DNA from: Otis tarda | Taxonomy: Eukaryota; Chordata; Aves; Otidiformes; Otididae | NCBI GenBank assembly: GCA_026413225.1 | Contig: CM048552.1 | Coordinates: forward strand, 45,337,001 to 45,401,000 | Direction of reading: 5' to 3' | Length of the DNA stretch: 64,000 bases | In this document: in pieces, positions 63,801 through 64,000 of the stretch | Layout of the letters: every line of letters starts with the position of its first letter | Position numbering within the stretch: the stretch's first letter is position 1 | Made by a program: the position numbers and the translations under genes | Notes under the pieces: generated by a model | What the model was told of the DNA's origin: nothing | The model's input: only the letters and a program-made list of their open reading frames with translations | Database searches by the model: none

Positions 63801-64000
63801 ATGAGCTGAAAAACCATGTCCCTTTTCCCTCTAGCTCTGCTTCTCCCATGAGTCAGTTGTCTGGCTACTGGCCACAAAATGGGAAAAATAACATACAGTG
63901 CTAAAGCTAAGTGGTCTTAATGAGTTAAGCATCTCCTGGTGCAATTTCTTTCTTGTAGGTTTGCTTCAGGAGTTACGCTTTTCTACTTAAACTTGTTTTG

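Larger units (their letters stand above)
55586..64000 (+). other. TMTC2 intron 2, 5' part; no further exon seen
   Basis: Begins at the GTGAGT donor and runs to the window end. It is AT-rich with poly-T/C (56068-56103) and poly-T (60859-60877) tracts. No stretch was recognised that continues the TMTC2 protein after ALYK, so exon 3 should lie beyond the window. No transposon was recognised. The patch 60690-60840 has little simple repeat and several ATTA and ATGCAAAT cores. Confidence 0.7.

Noticed and set aside
1-64000. CRISPR array, bacterial defence or mobile system, tRNA or rRNA genes, LTR elements
   Set aside because: No regularly spaced repeats, no operon-like gene packing, no recognisable RNA gene and no paired LTRs were seen. 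The sequence is vertebrate intron.

Overview
The window looks like avian nuclear DNA. It is AT-rich and almost entirely non-coding, and it carries CR1-type non-LTR retrotransposon copies. The two most complete 3' ends finish in the octamer repeat (ATTCTATG)n typical of bird CR1. There are also long A/C-only low-complexity tracts. No bacterial, plasmid or phage organisation is visible: there are no tightly packed genes and no operons. I cannot name the bird order from the sequence alone.

The only protein-coding sequence I can support is one internal exon on the + strand at 55015-55585. I recognise it as exon 2 of TMTC2, a multi-pass ER O-mannosyltransferase of the TMTC family. It has a clean 3' splice site and a strong 5' splice site (AAG|GTGAGT). 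Exon 1, which would hold the start codon and the first transmembrane helix, and exon 3 were not found. So positions 1-55014 are read as the distal part of a very large intron 1, and 55586-64000 as the start of intron 2.

Intron 1 by region: 1-7843 is plain AT-rich intron with one small tandem duplication. 7844-8297 is a sense CR1 3' end. 8298-14713 holds a C-rich tract with strong quadruplex potential on the minus strand, an A/C-rich tract and a perfect 10-bp-arm palindrome. 14714-15132 is a second sense CR1 3' end. 15133-24689 is plain intron with poly-T and GT repeats. 24690-24887 is a hairpin/direct-repeat complex fused to an antisense CR1 fragment. About 25245-25445 is an older antisense CR1/L3-like remnant. 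30593-32052 is a 1.46-kb antisense CR1 with a broken reverse transcriptase. About 35320-35415 looks MIR-like. A/C tracts lie at 35749, 37083, 41853 and 46328. 51340-51790 is the only GC-rich, CpG-containing stretch; it has a TATA-like and a CRE-like motif and a canonical G-quadruplex, 3.2-3.7 kb upstream of the exon. Intron 2 (55586-64000) holds only homopolymer tracts.

I found no convincing previously undescribed biological system. The best leads are the structured or GC-rich regulatory candidates inside the intron and some local rearrangement scars.
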